NCBI GenBank assembly: GCA_024811115.1
Contig: JAKOGH010000512.1
Span: forward strand, 1-34,182
Length of the DNA stretch: 34,182 bases
DNA from: Terana coerulea
Lineage: Eukaryota > Basidiomycota > Agaricomycetes > Polyporales > Phanerochaetaceae
Direction: 5' to 3'
The notes under the pieces were generated by a model. That model ran no database searches. It was not told where the DNA came from and saw nothing but the letters and a program-made list of their open reading frames with translations. Of this stretch, positions 1 to 12,302 are shown piece after piece. Each line of letters opens with the position of its first letter. The stretch's first letter is position 1. The position numbers and the translations under genes were made by a program.

Positions 1-1052
1 CCTTCTTCTATGACCTTCTTCCCGCGCGTCAAGTCAGCTATAACCCAATCAAGATCACTGTCCAATAGACGACCAGCGGAGGTGTCCTATTCAAAGCTCA
101 AGATCAGATGCCGTACTACGCTCACAGGAGACATATTACCATCTATCGAGACGGGGGCCAAACGGGGGCTTGCCTCCCATGGTCACCGTAAGAGAAACGA
201 TAAGCAAAATAGCTTTGGCACAGCGGCGGAGATGCCAGTGAGGTGGGTGAAAGACCTTGAAGCCAGGTGACCTGAGAGTTCCGTTTGCTGTCGGATAAGG
301 AGCGGGGCCTGGCGGCCCGAATACAAAGCGGACGGCTTCGAACGTCTCATCGAGATGATTGTCGCTGCCGTATCATGCACCATATCTGAGATGGCCTGTA
401 AGCTGAGACAAAAACCGTGGAAAAGGCTATGAAGGCGTACCAGAAGACCAAGCCTACGAAGTTCTCGCAGAAATAAAGACTTGAGACAACTCGCTAATTA
501 TCACGGCGAAGCGAGTGCACAATCCGTTTACTGAACAACGTTCACTGACGTCAATGCTACCGCAAGTCCACTGCGCGTCTGACCTCACTTCGAATAGTAC
601 AGCTCTGCTTTCAGCTTACAGTATAAAAAGCGTTAGTATGGTGCTTACACACAGCAGGACAAGTAACTACGAACTGAATAGTAGACGGGAGATTGACCGG
701 AGGTCGCGACTTGGAGCTGCAGCTTGCGTTCGCAGGTGGAGAGATCCTGAACCGCGTAAGTATTCGGCTATACAAAATCGGTGGAAAAGTAGAAGGCGAA
801 AGCAGGGATGGTCATTGAGCTGTATATTCGTCTGTTGACACTGGGAAGCACTTGTGGGTCATGACAATGGATTGATGCAACGAAAGCTGAGAGTCTGACG
901 CACCAACGAACGTCTATTGTTTGGAGTTGTTTGGTAGGGGGATGAATTAGGAAGGTCATGTATTCGAGCCAGGTTGAGAACGATCTACGAGTCAAAACGC
1001 TTCTAATGGGATCGTACTCTACCGGTATACAGCAGCTTCGCCTAGCTCGCGC
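1..1052. other. intergenic, no gene recognised
   Basis: Only short open frames in conflicting phases are present, with no recognisable protein motif and no chain of frames joined by splice sites. A TATAAAAAG-like string occurs near 620 on the plus strand, but no credible coding frame follows it. The stretch lies downstream of the GST gene, which reads leftward and stops at 1053, so its first bases should include that gene's 3' untranslated region. Confidence 0.5.
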
Positions 1053-1953
1053 CTACTTCGCCAGAGAGGCCTGTATTTCATCAATTTTCTTCACGCTAGG
1101 TCTCTCCGAAAGCTTTCTGTGCCAGCTAAAGCAATGGTTAGCCGTACATCCCATGGGTCAGAAAACATGAGGTTAACTCACGCCGCAGTATTCGGGAACT
1201 CCTCATCGAAGTCAAAGTTCTCTAGCAGCCTCTTCACGGCTAACTTGTTCCACCTGGTCGTGCATGAATATGAATCAATATTGCAACAATATTGTGCAGA
1301 CAAGTAAAGAGCACATACGGGACAAAAGACAAATCAGCGATGGTCGGTTGATTGGCAACTAGCCACTCTTGCTTGGAGAGCACGTCCTCCAACACGCCAA
1401 ACACACGGCGGATCTCCTTCTGGTACCTCTCGAGCACGCTCGGAAGTTTCTCGTGGTGGAAGAACGTGAACCATCCCGCTTGCCCGAAGTACGGACCCTG
1501 CCCTGAGGCTTGAAAGTACAGCCACTGCAGCTGCTTGTACTTCTCATCGCCTTCGGCTGCTGAGATCTTGTGGTCGGGATCGTATCTGTCAACGAGATAT
1601 TGCAAGATTGCGTTGGACTCCCTGTTGCGTCATTGTGAAGTTAAAGGCTGATCGAGGCATCGGCGGACTAAAACGCACCATATGACAAGATCGTTGTTCT
1701 TGTGGTCAATGATCGCGGGGATGCGTCCGTTAGGATTATACTTGGTGTACTCGGGGTCCTTGTGCTCGCCCTTCTGAAAATCAAGATAGATCGATTTGTA
1801 CGTCAGACCAAGCTCTTCGAGGACCGTCGCGACTTTCCTGTAGAAGACGGTGGTCTGACTCGGAGAGCGGTCCTATTGACTCAAAAAAAACACTCACCAG
1901 CCGTTGGGACCACCAATGGTGGTGAAGAGCGTGAACTGCTGGGCGAGAGACAT
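1053..1953 (-). CDS. glutathione S-transferase, fungal Ure2p-like type
   Basis: Predicted 220-residue cytosolic enzyme that would conjugate glutathione to electrophiles or reduce peroxides. Five exons: 1953-1898, 1837-1679, 1621-1319, 1253-1182 and 1125-1053. All four introns are GT-AG, 56-65 nt, and every phase is consistent. The N-terminal thioredoxin-like domain opens with FTLFTTIGGPNGWKV, the Ure2p-like start, and ends with the Glu-Ser pair at residues 73-74 (WESNAILQYLVDRY) that binds the gamma-glutamyl group of glutathione. The helical C-terminal domain contains YFQASGQGPYFGQ and the N-capping box PTIADLSFV. Length matches the family (210-240). The start is the only ATG in frame with the conserved opening, and a TATA box lies about 95 bp upstream. 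The substrate cannot be told from sequence. The fold and subfamily are secure; a role in nitrogen-catabolite control, as for yeast Ure2p, is not implied. Confidence 0.92.
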
Positions 1954-2046
1954 GGTCGAAGATAGAAGTTCTTAGTTTTGGGCGAGCTGAGTGGTTGGTA
2001 AGAAATACTGAGGAGGTAGCGATATCCAGTGTGCTGAGTTGATGCA

Positions 2047-2054
2047 CTTATATA
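2047..2054 (-). promoter_or_regulatory. TATA box of the GST gene
   Basis: On the minus strand the sequence reads TATATAAG about 95 bp upstream of the GST start codon at 1953. This leaves room for a short 5' leader. The assignment rests on motif and distance only. Confidence 0.55.
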
Positions 2055-2821
2055 CCTAACCCTCCCAATATAATACAACAGCCTTAGTCTGTCGACTTTC
2101 CTAGACCTTGTTCGCCGCTCAGTAAGCAGCTTTCATATGTCCAGCATTTGCGGTTTTGTGACTGCTGACAAACGTAGGTTTCAACAACTGAGTGCTATGT
2201 GCATGGCGAAGACGCGGACTCGAAAGACTGAACTAGAAGGGGTGAGCACGTACATAGCCAATCTTAACGACAAGAGAGCTTACAAAGCTGCCAGCCGCGC
2301 TCAACGTCTGTCTTTCCTGGAGGCTGTTAGAAGACCTTGTGGGACCGTAGCAGCACCGACACCGCCATTCACGGGAAGCCAATGCGACGGCGTCCCTGCC
2401 TAGAGTTGCTCGGGCTGACAAAGCAAGAGTCGGCGAAGCTGTACTGTACACTTGAGCGACAAAAAGAGTTCTGAAGAAGCGGGAAGAAGCATATCAATTT
2501 GACATTGACTCCGGGCGTTACCTACTTGATCCGTTCGTGAACGGCAGTAAGGTTGACGTTCAAACGCTTTCGAACGACGACTATTAGTAAGTACACGGAG
2601 ACTAGGCTAAGGGGGTAGCCGGTTAGGGACCGACACCATCCTAGGAGTTCACAAAGAGATCCATCTCCGTTAGTCGACCTAAGGCTGAGGGCAGCGTCAA
2701 ATATTGCAGAAACGGTCGTCGAAGGCACGAGCCGAGACTGCCCTGGAGGAACATCTTAGTAAAAATGCGGTCCTGTGGATCGAGAGAGAAAGAGCACGAA
2801 CCTGACATAGAGTGTCGCCTA
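2055..2821. other. intergenic between GST promoter and DUF6535 gene 1
   Basis: No open frame longer than about 90 codons and no family motif on either strand. It should hold the distal GST promoter and the 3' end of the DUF6535 gene 1 transcript, which stops at 2822. Confidence 0.5.
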
Positions 2822-5800
2822 CTACAAGTCTTCTTCATAATGTCCAGGCAAGTTCACCGCAGGCTCGCGGTTCGTCCTTTCCGATGCTGCTTCAGCCCCT
2901 AAGTTGAAATCGACGTATGTTGGATGGTACATGACCGGTGGTGTTGGGAGGGTTAGGAGTATACCAGGCGGCAAATGGCCTTGGATGGCTTGATCAGCTT
3001 CGCCGTCCTGCCTCCCCATTGCCGGAAAATGGGGCGACCAGGCGGGGATAGTAGGCTCGAAAAGGGCCACAGAGCGAGGTCTAGGGCTGGGGGATTCTGG
3101 GTTGCTTAGTTCACCGTCCGCTTCAGGAACCGTGTCCACCCAGTCTGCAACTCGGTCAAAGGCGCCGTATGAGTCGAGGATTCCCTCCAGGGGAGACAGC
3201 TCTTCATCGTCAAGCTCAGATAGACCGGATGGCGCGGGAGTGGGTTCAGGTTCGCGCATGCCATCCTCGTCCAGTTGTACGAAGAAAACAGCCACTGGGG
3301 ACTGTGACTCGGATTCGGGTTCGGCAGTCAAGGGGGGATGATCAAGGAATGGAGTGTCACCGACTTGAGCTGCGCGAGAGCTCCCTCTGCTGAGTGGCCC
3401 CGTCCGGTATGAAGGCTCTTCTCTGTTCGTTACATGTGGTAGATTTAGCGTCTGACGTAGTTGTTGGAGATGTCCGATGCCGCCAGTGATCAAATGTACC
3501 GATGCTTGCATAGCGTCGATGAGCCTCAGAAATGTTTCTTCTGCGTATTGATGTAGGAATCGCGCGCTGTCTGACAGCGATAACGAGGTCATCCATGGTA
3601 AACCTTTGTAGTAACCACAGTTTGGCCAGTTCTTCTCTGAAGCGCCCTGTAGAGCTTCGATCATCCGTTCGCACAGGTAGCTCAAGTCCCTACCCAGCTC
3701 GGCGCCATCCAAAGACCCCCAGAAGAACAGGTGGCTGAGTACTTGGTCGGCAAGATGAACAAAGAAATGGTAATCTTCCCGGGTAGTGTTCGCGGGAAGA
3801 AGCGAGTAGTCTCTAACCATCCGCATTCTTGCTAGCCACCGAATACGGGTATACTCTGCAGGACCTGTTGCGCGCGTGAGCAAGTATTGTGACATAACAT
3901 AGCATCCCACATACCAAATACCGCTTCAGGAAGGAGCAGAAACCGAGAACTTGCTGATAGTCGCATCCTCCACAACGACGGCACCGTGGCGAAGCGCAAC
4001 AGTGAGCAGTGATCCTCGCAGACCAATGAAGCATTCGTCAAATTGGACCTTGCGTGGGTGGGTTGAGATGGAGAGGGACGCATCCAGGAGCCCTTGCACG
4101 GATTGTGTGTGGAAACCAATTGACTCCGGAAAATCATCCTCAGAGACTTGGAGGACAATATCCAACGCCGAAATCACTTCCGCAACTCTTCGCTTGAGCA
4201 CCTGTCGCGCTTCGGAGTCCATCTTGGTATAGTCGGGGTCGTTGGAACCCAGGAGCTCGACAACAGAGGCTTTGATGTCCGATACCAGCAAATAGCTCAG
4301 TAGACGCTTTTGGGTCATAGTTAAATGGCTCCACGGGGAATTAATGTGCTCTGCGGGTTCGCCATGAATGATCATCGGCTGGGGCTCGGAGTCAATATCC
4401 GCACTGCCAGTCTCGTAGAATTGGCTAAGTGACTGTCGGACGAAAGTGACCGCGGTAGCTTCTCCTTGGCCTTCCAATTTCAACGAGTGCTTCTTCAGTA
4501 AGCACGGCCAGCTTTCTCCCTCCACAGCCCATACCCGGGATAGTAAGTACCAGAGAGACAATTTCTTGATGCCGCGTTCGGCGAGGGTCTGCCAGAAGGG
4601 AGGCTTGGACCGGTCTACAACGACTGAGGCATGGATGGAATCGATACAGGCGCTCATTTGACCGAGTATGCGGGGGTCCTGAGAAGCTGTGGATGTCCAA
4701 AGGAGTGCCTTGTACAAGAAGTTGGGCTCGCTGATAGCCGCTATGACCTTCCCTGCGTCCGACACCAGATCGACCAACGTAGTAGGCCAGGCTCCTGCAT
4801 CCGACTTCGGATCTTTCTCCTGAGGTTCGCGGGTCTCCAGTACGACCTCTCTCTGAAGTACGGAAACGGCATCCTTCAGCTTGCCTCGCTCGCTGACAAG
4901 TTTTCGCACACGCATTCCCTCCAAATCCCTTTGTCTCCAGCTGGACGGATCCCGTTGGCGGTGACGAAGCACTTCTGCGGCAGAGCGAAACGAGCTTGCG
5001 ACTGTGTCATGGATGTAAGCCCACGATCTGAGTTCTATGGTTGACTGCGAGCTTGGACTCGAGTTGTGAGCGGAAGGAGGAACATGTTTATAATTGCCTT
5101 TTGACGAGGATGTGAATAGCGCGATGCAAACGTCGATGATCAGAATGGTCCATCTGTGGAGCCAAGCGCCTAGAACAATGCAGGCCCATGCGGTCGGCGA
5201 CTTGTAGGGGCACCGCTTGAAGAACGTAGGAAGTATGGTGAGCGTACATATGAGTACGAGGAAGATGACAACGAATATGGTAACGACGATGGCGACGACT
5301 ATGTCGAGAGTCCAGAGTAGGACAGCCAGTCCGCAAACAAATAAAACTACGGCCAGTTCAAGTGAAGCCGGAATTGCTGCTATAAGCTTCGTGGTTTGCC
5401 ACTCGTCCCAGGCTTCGAAGCGCACTTGACGCACAAGGACGTTCTCCCTTGGTTCAGCTGTCGCAGAATTCCACTTCAGATACTCCCGTATCCATTGCTT
5501 CACGAGTATACCAAGGACGGCAGCTGCAAGGCTGAGGATGAGGCTTAAAAACCAGAGTACATTGATCGAGCGGGCAGCGACGGTTGGTTGAAATGGTGTA
5601 CTCGCGGAAGACGAAGTGAGTGTTGAGTTGAGGAAAGGGGTCTGGAACCGATAGCTCTCTAGCTGGGAGGATATACGGGAGAGGAGCTGTGACGAAACTT
5701 CTTCATTGTCTTCTTGCAGCATAGTGTATGACTCCACGACGAACGCTGTCAAAACAGCGGACAGAAGACCAGCCTGACAAGTCCTTCACAGTCAAAGGCG

Positions 5801-6041
5801 GGCAAGATAAATCATAGAAGTCACTCACTAGTACTAGGAGTGTATCCACGTCATCTGCATAGTCCTTCATCACGCTGCTATCGTGCTTCGTCATGTAGTT
5901 CTCGACAACCGGCCAGCCTGCACCTTCATTTCCACCGGGCGCATCCTATTCAGCAAGTGGTGTAAAAGCGTCAGAATATTCAACGTAGCCATACTAGGTG
6001 ATGTTTCTCACTTTCTGTGCAGCTACGGACTTCGTATCCAT
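2822..6041 (-). CDS. DUF6535 domain membrane protein, copy 1
   Basis: A protein of about 1,010 residues with the DUF6535 domain at its N-terminus; the family's function is unknown. Exons: 6041-6012, 5945-5829, 5773-3915 and 3864-2822, with GT-AG introns of 66, 55 and 50 nt. The start reads MDTKS; the family signature GWPVVENYMTKHD follows in exon 2 and LLVLAGLLSAV spans the second intron. Hydrophobic segments lie near residues 50-62, 119-140, 178-204 and 205-231, and the domain closes with RCPYKSPTAWA. The rest is a long soluble region ending in an acidic, Pro/Ser-rich tail. Odd point: the frame breaks at about 3925-3975. Exon 3 runs into a TGA at 3926, while the frame leading through PEAVFG to the next exon is offset, so one base is surplus or two are missing. 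The upstream and downstream coding parts are both clear; the joint is not. A divergent paralog lies at 19053-22082 on the other strand. Confidence 0.85.
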
Positions 6042-6663
6042 GACAGAGTCAGGACCGCAGCACCGGTAAGACTTGGAACTTGAAGCAAACTGGAAACCAG
6101 CACTGAGCTTGGCACGGTATCAAGTGCACCTTGCGAGAACAGCAGGAGTTGTCGCGCAAAGGATGGCGAGATACGCTGGAATGAGAGTGAAACTCGCGCA
6201 AATACCAACGGGGGCTGAGCGTATAAGGATAGGGCCTAGCTACGGGTAATTGGGAGCTTGAATTGACCTGAAGGTTGAATGATGAGCGCCCTCCGAAGGA
6301 AACGAGTCTTCGGCTGATGACCCCAGGATGGCGCGCATTGGGCGAGTACGCTGTGAGTCGACAATAGACAGGTTGAACATTGCAGGGTGTATGGAGTTTG
6401 TGTGTGGAAGGACGAGTCGCAGCTCAGTCGTTATTGCCGCCCAACGGCGCATCAGCCTGCCGTCGATCGTCCATTAAGCGTCTGACAAAGGGCGCATCAA
6501 TCCCGCCTCACCGTTTTTGGTAAGTCCGTCTTACTTCCCCAATTAGCCGAGTTACCGGTTTGTGGGGTAGGCGAGCTTGCCACTTGACCTCTTCGCGAGA
6601 CCCCCCATGTCGACGACTAATCAAATTCAAACGACAACATATAATCCATAGCACGTCACGAAA
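6042..6663. promoter_or_regulatory. divergent promoter region
   Basis: These 622 bp separate the start codons of DUF6535 gene 1 (leftward) and the TMEM135-like gene (rightward), so they must hold both promoters. A GTATAAGG string lies near 6221 on the plus strand, far (about 440 bp) from the rightward ATG, and CATATAATCC sits close before that ATG. Neither is placed well enough to be named the TATA box. No coding sequence was seen. Confidence 0.45.
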
Positions 6664-9052
6664 ATGGCCGACTCTTCCAATCATTCCTCCCCGAGATCAC
6701 CGCCAGTCATCTCGAGAATGACATCCTACACCGGCATCGAGTTCGTGCCCAAGCGTGCCATGCAGTCTTTCGAAAACCTGGTGGCATTAGCAAACTACGA
6801 AGAGCGACTGCGAGAAGCAAAGAAGATTGTCTGGCGAGACAAAGGAGAGAAGCCGATGGAGTTGGAGGACATATGGGACTGCCTTGCACACTCGGCAAGA
6901 GGAGGGCTCAGTGCGTTCAGCTTGCCACCAAGGCAGACACTCTAGAGCTAATCTCTCAGATTGATATAGGAGCGGGCGTGTTAGCGTTTGCTATCCGTTC
7001 CGGTGTGAACTTCATTCTTCTTCTAGCGAGGATCAAGCGAATACCAAAGTTAGTTAGCCCGCGGATGTGTAGACGGGCATTTGATGCTGAAGTGCTTGCT
7101 CTCGACGCAGGTCGTATAGGCTCGCTGTTGTTCGGCGCGCCCTTTTTGGACCCGACTCATGGCGATTTGCTGCAATGCTCGGTGTGTGTTGCTCACTTCA
7201 GGTTATTGCCGCACAATTGACTCTGCAACGCACCAGGCGTATTCGCATCGCTATACAAGCTTGTTCTCAATTCTCTCCCAATCCTCCTTCCTGAACCACA
7301 ACCACCTAGAGCCTTGGCACGGAACCACCCGCCTCTTCCATCGGTCTCGCCGTTTAGAGGTCTCCTAGACCGCGTGGGACACCTAGATACGTTCCAGGAG
7401 GAAGAGGACGATGTGGATATCGAAACACAAGTGAACAAACGACCTAAGTCTCGACACGCACGACTGTCCATGAGTGCACAAGCGCACCAAGTCTGGGTCC
7501 GCAAGAAGACGAGACGGTGGTACTCAGTACTTGCGGGAGCGCTGGCAGGAGGTATCGCTATCCTCTGTGAGAGAAGGGGTAGAAGGACAGGGATCGCACA
7601 GCAAATGTTCGTCAGGTGAGTGTGCGCTACGCGTTGAATTGGTGCGTTCTGTTTGCATGCTTAACGTTTCCACCCGCATCCAGAGGTCTTGAAGGCACCT
7701 TCAACGCATTCTCAGAACGACGAGGAATCCATATACCACATGGAGATGTCCTCGTTTTCGCTTTGTGGTAAGTTGCCTCGGTTATTGGCTCGACTTTGTG
7801 CGCTGACCTCCACGTAACTTGTCAGCTGCGGGCAGATTGTGTATGGGTTCCTGCTCAGGCCCGATACGATAGACCGATCTTATTCAAACTGGTACGTTCA
7901 ATGTCAGACAACTTTCCAGCAAGCGCTGATCCTTGGGTTCTTCATAGGCTTCTCGAGGCGTCCAAGGCACCGCCGGAAGCCATCACCATGAACCGCGACC
8001 TTGTCCGGGATCACAGGTTCAGCTTAGCCGATTTGGACGGAGTGCTTCGGCGCGATGTACGAGGCCATTTATATGAATATAATTTATTAAACTCAAATTT
8101 TCATTTCTAGGACGTAACACCTCTCAACCGTAGCATCCTTCTCCAACGACGGGCGCAAGCCCTTGCTTCACCGCCCAACTTCGGGCCGTCCTTCGGGCCC
8201 TGCGAAGCCGTTCATCCTTGGTTTGACTCCTGCAAGTCCGTGCCACTGGAGCGCTTCCTCGCCGTGTTTAAATGGAGTATACCGATATACGGTGCCCTCC
8301 ATTTCATACCCATGCTTCTGTTCAAGCGGAAGATTGTGTGGCAAGAGCCGCTGAAAATGCTACTCAGGGCGGGCGTGGGCACCCTTCGGAGCTCGACTTT
8401 CTTCGGGATGTGCATTGTGATATACCAGTGTATGTTTCTTCTCGTATGTGTGTTCGGTCGCAAATTGGTCTCACGCTGCCGACAGCATTCTTCTGCTTTA
8501 AGCACCATCTTTGGACACAACTCACCGACCTGCGCTCGTCAACGCGTACGACCCTCCTTCGCCGGCTGGCTGCGCTTATCCCGCAATTCGCCATCGACCT
8601 GCTTGCTTCAAAGCTCTCCTTCTGGTTTGGTGGCATCTTGATCGGATTGTCGTTGTTCTGCGAGGACAAGCGGAGGCGCGGCGAGCTCGCGATGTATGTG
8701 CTACCCAAAGCACTTGAGAGCGCCTGGGTCACGCTGAGAGGGAAGGGCTCGTATTCCGTACTGGAAAGTACGGCGACGCGATGGTGAGTTATTTCATGGT
8801 GCCTGCTGCTACTGTACTGATTGGATCGTAGCTGACAGCTGCGGGCATGGGGATGATTATGGTGAGTGTTTGGCCGTCACTGTTGACAGTTCACAGCGCT
8901 GACTGTGGGTTCTCCGCAGAGTATATATCAGGCATGTTTCCCTTACTCTTTAGCATAAACTGCATGCCGACTAACTCTCATCACAGAACGATCCTGAGCA
9001 TCTCTCATCGTTGGCCCGTCGTATCCTGTACCAGTTCGTAGGACCAAACTAG
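6664..9052 (+). CDS. TMEM135-like membrane protein (one-base frame break)
   Basis: Encodes about 586 residues resembling TMEM135, a Tim17-related multi-pass protein linked in animals to mitochondrial and peroxisomal dynamics; the fungal role is unproven. Twelve exons: 6664-6910, 6970-7048, 7111-7181, 7237-7615, 7684-7767, 7826-7891, 7948-8056, 8111-8429, 8486-8783, 8832-8861, 8920-8931 and 8987-9052. Visible features are the glycine-rich VLAGALAGGIAIL segment, the Cys/His stretch GPCEAVHPWFDSC typical of the family, several hydrophobic helices (for example FFGMCIVIYQ), and the C-terminal run GMGMIM-SIYQ-NDPEHLS-ILYQF-GPN spread over the last three exons. Near 8743-8747 (AAGGG) the frame slips: one more G restores KYGDAM and all later phases; without it the frame ends early in the next intron. 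Intron 11 starts with GC, not GT, after a 12-nt exon. No TATA box was placed. The family call is firm. Confidence 0.85.
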
Positions 9053-10937
9053 TTGCTCCCATTGTTGTACCATCATGCGATATCTATCATACGACACATT
9101 CTTACATGAATAACTCATGAAGTGTCCGAGAACCAGCGATCATCCAACTTCGGCAATGTACAAATTGGCTTGACGTTCGGCAACAGCAAACAGTGGTCTA
9201 CGCACGACAGAGCGGCCATCAATAATCGTAGGCAGCCGAATTGCACGTAATACGTTCATTGCTTACAAGGATGTTCCTTCGGGGTACATTGGTAACACAT
9301 ACTTCATAACATATTAACGACAAAGTGCATAGCGGGGTAATATGGCCTGGCGCCACCATTCCAGTTGGCAATGACGGTGCGCAAACATGCAAGCGATGAG
9401 AAAGACAGCAAACCAAATATTAGACTCTGCTCGCCACATTCATAAAGAGTGAGCTGAACGCACCAGGCCGTTTAATCAATAGCGTAGTGTCGCTTCACCC
9501 GACGTACAGGTCACCTCGACCCGGCCAAACGCCTTGACTTCGTCTAGCTTGTCAACTGACCGCCCACAAACGTGCAGCTTCAATGGGTCTGTAATCCATT
9601 GGCGGCATTTTGGGCGCTTGAACGTGTGGTCGGTTAAAGGCTGCCACCAAGGCGAAAATCAGCTCTGGACGATGAATCGACGGCGAGCCGAGTAACAGCG
9701 TACCCTTTCATGCTTGACCGTCATGACACAGCGATAATGTAAGGGACTGAATGAGATGGGGTACGGGACTTGTCACAGAACAGTGATTTGGATGGTAGCT
9801 GTGGAGGGCGAGGGCACTGCTGAGAGACGATGGCATAGGCGACTGAGGCTCTTCAACGTTGACATGCCTGGAAACCTAACCTGTGACGTTCCACAAAATA
9901 ATGGCAAATACTGGAGAATAAATGAGGGGAAAAAGACAGATAGCGCCTGAGCAGCGTAGTACCGCTGCCCAGGCCCTGAACCTGCACGATAAATCAGCGG
10001 AGTTGCGGGTCAGCTTGAATCATAACGCCCACCATGTGCGTATATGGCTCGGTGATCGGCGTCGTCCTGCTTCTGAGGGAATTTGAACAGATATGTACCA
10101 ATTAACCGTCCGAGGACACTTACACGTGCCTGTTGTAGCCACCAGAATGTATCGGAAGGCTTGCGGGCGGTGAGCTGTAGCCTGTTGCGGCTGGGAATTC
10201 GCAGTGCCAGTGGTTACTATGTTCCTGCCTCGAGTCATTCACGCCTATTTCGGCTCTTACCTTGTTGTACACAAAACTGTCTTCCTGTGGGATACTTGAG
10301 GCAGTGTCGCCAGTACTAGTGCTAGTTTTCTGCCTATTGGACTTTGAGCTTCGACGCCACAATAGCGGTTAGCGCCGAAATACCCCTAAATAGGGCGGCA
10401 TCCTTATGTAATCAATATTTTCCACTTCACAGACGCCGCGTGCGGCCAAGTCCCGAACTCTCAATCCACCGACGGCCCGAGCAACCTACCTAGTCATCAT
10501 TGAGCTTCTCGACAGGTCTTGGCTTCTAGCCATTCTCTACGCTGTAGTCTGCACTCCTAACGCGCCGCATTGTATTGCATTTTTTCACCATGATACTAGT
10601 ACTTACGCCGGCGGTCTAGGATTCCAGGATCTCGTATGGATCTCAGTTCAGACGCCAAGCGCAAATGAGTCCATGAAGACCTGACTAAGGCCTCAGTTGC
10701 GGCTCAGAACACTGGAAACGTAGCAGGAAACTCACGCGCGGGAACTTCGGAAGCAGCTCATGGAGGTCCTTGCAACATCAGATCTTCAGATCTTCAGATC
10801 CTCATCGGTAACGCGCGGACGCTATAGTCGAAAGTTCAACCTCCAAGAGCGTCAAATGGATTCACCTGAGGTTGCTTACCATCCCTCTCTTAATTCCTGA
10901 CTAGACCTGATTTTTCCGTCTCTCTGCGTTTACAATC
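9053..10937. other. intergenic, 1.9 kb, no gene recognised
   Basis: Only short open frames in random phases occur, none with a family motif or plausible exon chain. It should contain the 3' end of the TMEM135-like transcript and the promoter of the APH-like gene, but no TATA box was recognised. One small tandem repeat lies at 10779-10802. Confidence 0.5.
10779..10802. repeat. 8-bp tandem repeat, three units
   Basis: CAGATCTT occurs twice and is followed by a third, one-base-changed unit, CAGATCCT. It lies about 135 bp upstream of the APH-like start codon. Chance slippage is the likely origin. Confidence 0.7.
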
Positions 10938-12302
10938 ATGCGACTTCCTCGTTCGATCTCCCCGGAGCTAATCCCTTTCTATGACAGAGAGGACAATTGC
11001 CACATGTTGACGGGATATCCAGAGTCGCTCGAGACATGGTCTCTCACGCCTGACCTCGCAGTGGAGCGCAGGGACTTGCTGGACCAGCTGCGAGAGATAC
11101 TAGACGCGAAAGCTGTCTCAGTCAAGCTACGTGGACGTAGCGTCAATGAGGTGAAAGCTTGCGCTTCATCCCCTTCCGGTAATGGCTTCTTACGCTCGCT
11201 GCAGACATATGAAGTTGCCCTGGATGATAATCGCGTCGTCTTCGTACGAAAACCACTGAAAGAGCTTGAAGATACCAAAGAGAAGGAACGGTGGACCCAG
11301 ATTCGCGTCGCTGGCGAGATTCACCTCTTGCAGTGGCTGCAGATTCACGGCAAAGCCATCCCTTCCCCGCGCGTCATCTATTCCTCGCCGTCGTATTGCA
11401 TATTGGAGAAGGTACCCGGAAAAATCTTTTGGACTGCTACGGTCTTCTCAATCCAAGGGGAAAGGTGCCGTGATTTTCTGCGCGCATGTGTTGTCGCTTA
11501 CACCATGTTTCCCAACAGGAAGCCTTTGTCGCTTCATATGCTCGCATAATTATCGAAACTTCCCGCTTAGATGTCCCTCAAGCCATTGGTAGCACGTACC
11601 CCGGCTTCAGCGCCGACGAGCTCTCCGTCGTTCCGCGTATGTGCGATTTCCGAGAGTGTATTTCGGAGAAGGTATATGACGACATACTCGAGCTCGTGGA
11701 CTTCCTATTTTCCGTCCGGCGAGCCCATGCCTTACAAGGGGAATTCACCGAGCCTGAAAGGGCCCTCTACATCCAACGGCTTGACCTTCTCGACGCCTAC
11801 ATTCAATCCAAACTTTCGGTCATTCCGAAACACCTTTTACGGTGCATCCTCATGCATGAAGACCTCAACAATTCCAACATACTCCTCGATCCTGCTAGCG
11901 GGGCCATCTCAGGTGTTGTTGACTGGGAGTTTCACTCGATTAGCCCCCTTTTGTTAGCAGTACGCCACCCCGACTTCCTCCGACGAGACGGCATATACGA
12001 CCCTCGGTTCGCTCAACCCCATACGTGGTGGCTGGAGTCGGCCGAAGAGAGCACTCGTCTGAACGATATGTTTGAAGAGGTCGGTGCTGGAGCTCATTAC
12101 TGTCTATGCATACTCAGGTGTCCTACTCTGTATGTAGATTCTTCGACGTGAGTCTGAGGAGTTATATGAAGCTCTGGTGGTTGGCAAACCAATACGGGCG
12201 GCTCTTGAGTGGCTGCGTGACGAGTCGCAGTATAATCAAAGCTGCGCAGCTATGGAAGCGTGGATGACTTCTGAAGGGATCACTTCCGATATGCCACGCT
12301 GA
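10938..12302 (+). CDS. APH-fold small-molecule kinase-like protein (one-base frame break)
   Basis: A 417-residue protein of the aminoglycoside phosphotransferase/choline kinase-like fold, large in mushrooms and mostly uncharacterised; it would transfer phosphate from ATP to an unknown acceptor. Three exons: 10938-11464, 11519-12079 and 12138-12302, with introns of 54 and 58 nt. The catalytic loop is HEDLNNSNILLD, with His289, catalytic Asp291, Asn296 and Asp300; the magnesium-binding segment is VVDWEF, Asp311. The hinge-like CILEKVPGK lies upstream in exon 1. At 11427-11430 (TTTT) the frame slips by one: with one more T, exon 1 has a length divisible by three and reads CYGLLNPRGK into EAFVASYARI of exon 2. 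Without it, the frame stops soon after. The C-terminus (LRRESEELYEALVVGKPI) is typical of fungal members. The name does not imply drug resistance. Two neighbouring kilobase-sized gaps leave it isolated. Confidence 0.85.

Noticed and set aside
3954..4000. A 47-nt intron (GTTGCG...TCAG) to explain the frame change in DUF6535 copy 1
   Set aside because: It would remove residues that align with copy 2 around the equivalent position and would leave the next junction out of phase. A base insertion or deletion is preferred.
10938..12302. Aminoglycoside resistance gene
   Set aside because: The APH fold is shared by large eukaryotic families with other or unknown substrates. The gene has fungal introns, so there is no basis for a resistance function or recent bacterial transfer.
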